Shown here one piece after another: positions 33,209 to 33,682 of a stretch of DNA of 33,682 nt. Where the stretch lies: positions 1 to 33,682 of the forward strand of contig NZ_JAMHJQ010000030.1 of NCBI RefSeq assembly GCF_023534745.1. Direction: 5' to 3'. Position 1 is the first letter of the stretch. Every line of letters begins with the position of its first letter. The notes under the pieces are model-generated. The model was not told the origin of the DNA, searched no databases, and saw only the letters and a program-made list of their open reading frames with translations. The position numbers and the translations under genes are program-made. The DNA comes from Streptomyces sp. 35G-GA-8 (GTDB lineage: Bacteria; Actinomycetota; Actinomycetes; Streptomycetales; Streptomycetaceae).

Positions 33209-33423
33209 CTTCCTGATTGGGAAGTTCTACGAGGGGAGCGTGCGCACCACGCAGCGCCGAGCAGACGGGACTTTGAGGACAGGGCTCGGGCCCTACTGGC
33301 AGAACTGGCGCAACATGCCCGTGATATTGGGCCGCGTCGGCCGAGCTCGGGACGGGATCGATGACTGTGGGCTGTGGGCTGCGACCTGGAGGAAGCAGCC
33401 CGCGGTGACGCATCGGCCGGGTT
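33209..33423. other. Intergenic, no gene seen
   Basis: Holds the right flank of the IS110 fragment and the 3' flank of the convergent cellulase gene. No frame or structure is convincing. Confidence 0.3.
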
Positions 33424-33682
33424 TCAGTATCCGTAGATCATCTTGTAGGCGACTTCCGGGAGGAACTGACCGGCCACGGAGCCGGCGCCGACTCCGCAGT
33501 TGCCGTCGGACTCGCCGGGGGTCTTCAGCCACAGCAGCATCTCGGCTCCGCCGCCTGTCTGGCTGTGGGCGCCGATCCTCCGTCCGGCGGGGTTGCACCA
33601 CTCGCCGTTGGAGTCGTTGCCGTTGCGGCTGGTGTCGATGACGAAGGGCTTCGTGTAACCGTAGGACGCCGACAGCACCGAG
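33424..33682 (-). CDS. GH6 cellulase (endoglucanase/cellobiohydrolase), C-terminal part, cut by window edge
   Basis: Glycoside hydrolase family 6, which cleaves beta-1,4-glucan outside the cell. The visible 86 codons are the conserved end of the catalytic domain: KPFVIDTSRNGNDSNGEWCN, NPAGRRIGAHSQTGGGAEML, LLWLKTPGESDGNCG, then AGQFLPEVAYKMIYG and the stop at 33424. The KTPGESDG block contains the Lys and Glu of the GH6 active-site cleft and its Cys forms the family disulphide with the Cys in EWCNP. The start lies beyond position 33682. No carbohydrate-binding module follows the catalytic domain on this side. Confidence 0.88.
   Translation of the reverse strand, partial: SVLSASYGYTKPFVIDTSRNGNDSNGEWCNPAGRRIGAHSQTGGGAEMLLWLKTPGESDGNCGVGAGSVAGQFLPEVAYKMIYGY

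Noticed and set aside
1-33682. CRISPR arrays, tRNA or rRNA genes.
   Set aside because: No regularly spaced repeat-spacer units and no cloverleaf or ribosomal signatures were found, so the TPR-CHAT gene is not a visible part of a type III-E CRISPR locus.

Overview
This is high-GC actinobacterial DNA, almost certainly a Streptomyces or close relative and probably a plastic accessory region such as a chromosome arm. The coding sequences have strong G/C bias at third codon positions and long antisense open frames. They include typical Streptomyces families: EACC1 and nSTAND1 proteins, a DUF6338 protein, an SpoIIE/RsbU-type PP2C phosphatase and a GH6 cellulase. The window is littered with remnants of IS3, IS5, IS110, IS701 and probably ISL3 elements, and an integrase remnant.

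Layout. 1-1000: a truncated second adenylate kinase and a small unknown gene on the minus strand, next to a likely IS end. 1310-6081: a translationally coupled pair, EACC1 plus a 1454-residue caspase/nSTAND1/WD40 protein. 6082-7380: an integrase scrap, a perfect hairpin and a small membrane protein. 7381-9550: an HTH protein and a convergent two-gene ABC exporter; both exporter genes are damaged. 9936-12498: a frameshifted SUKH gene, transposase debris, and an AraC regulator-cupin-(truncated) MDR oxidoreductase operon. 12500-14000: a decayed IS701 transposase. 14155-17495: a HEAT-repeat gene, nested dyad repeats and four small unknown genes on the minus strand. 17630-20770: a DJ-1 scrap, an intact nucleotidyltransferase, an IS5 scrap, an unannotated 33-codon gene with its own hairpin, and a decayed IS3 element. 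20805-22571: a membrane PP2C phosphatase and a cluster of TGGTACAC repeats in front of a tiny zinc-ribbon ORF. 22630-23530: a dead beta-lactamase-family gene. 23649-27967: the operon DUF6338 membrane protein, 49-residue acidic protein, TPR-CHAT protease. 28000-33682: hydrolase and unknown-gene remnants, a secreted protein, a double zinc-ribbon protein, an I36-like fragment, an intact unknown gene, an IS110 fragment and the 3' end of a GH6 cellulase.

The main biological content is two separate caspase-superfamily protease systems of the type proposed to act in biological conflict (anti-invader response or programmed cell death). One is an NTPase-gated caspase with a WD40 sensor and an EACC1 partner. 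The other is a TPR-gated CHAT protease encoded with a membrane protein and a very small acidic protein. Their long reading frames are intact, whereas many smaller genes around them carry frameshifts, stops or truncations. That contrast argues that the decay is real and that these two cassettes have been maintained by selection, recently acquired, or both. All functional statements are inferred from sequence; no database search was run.
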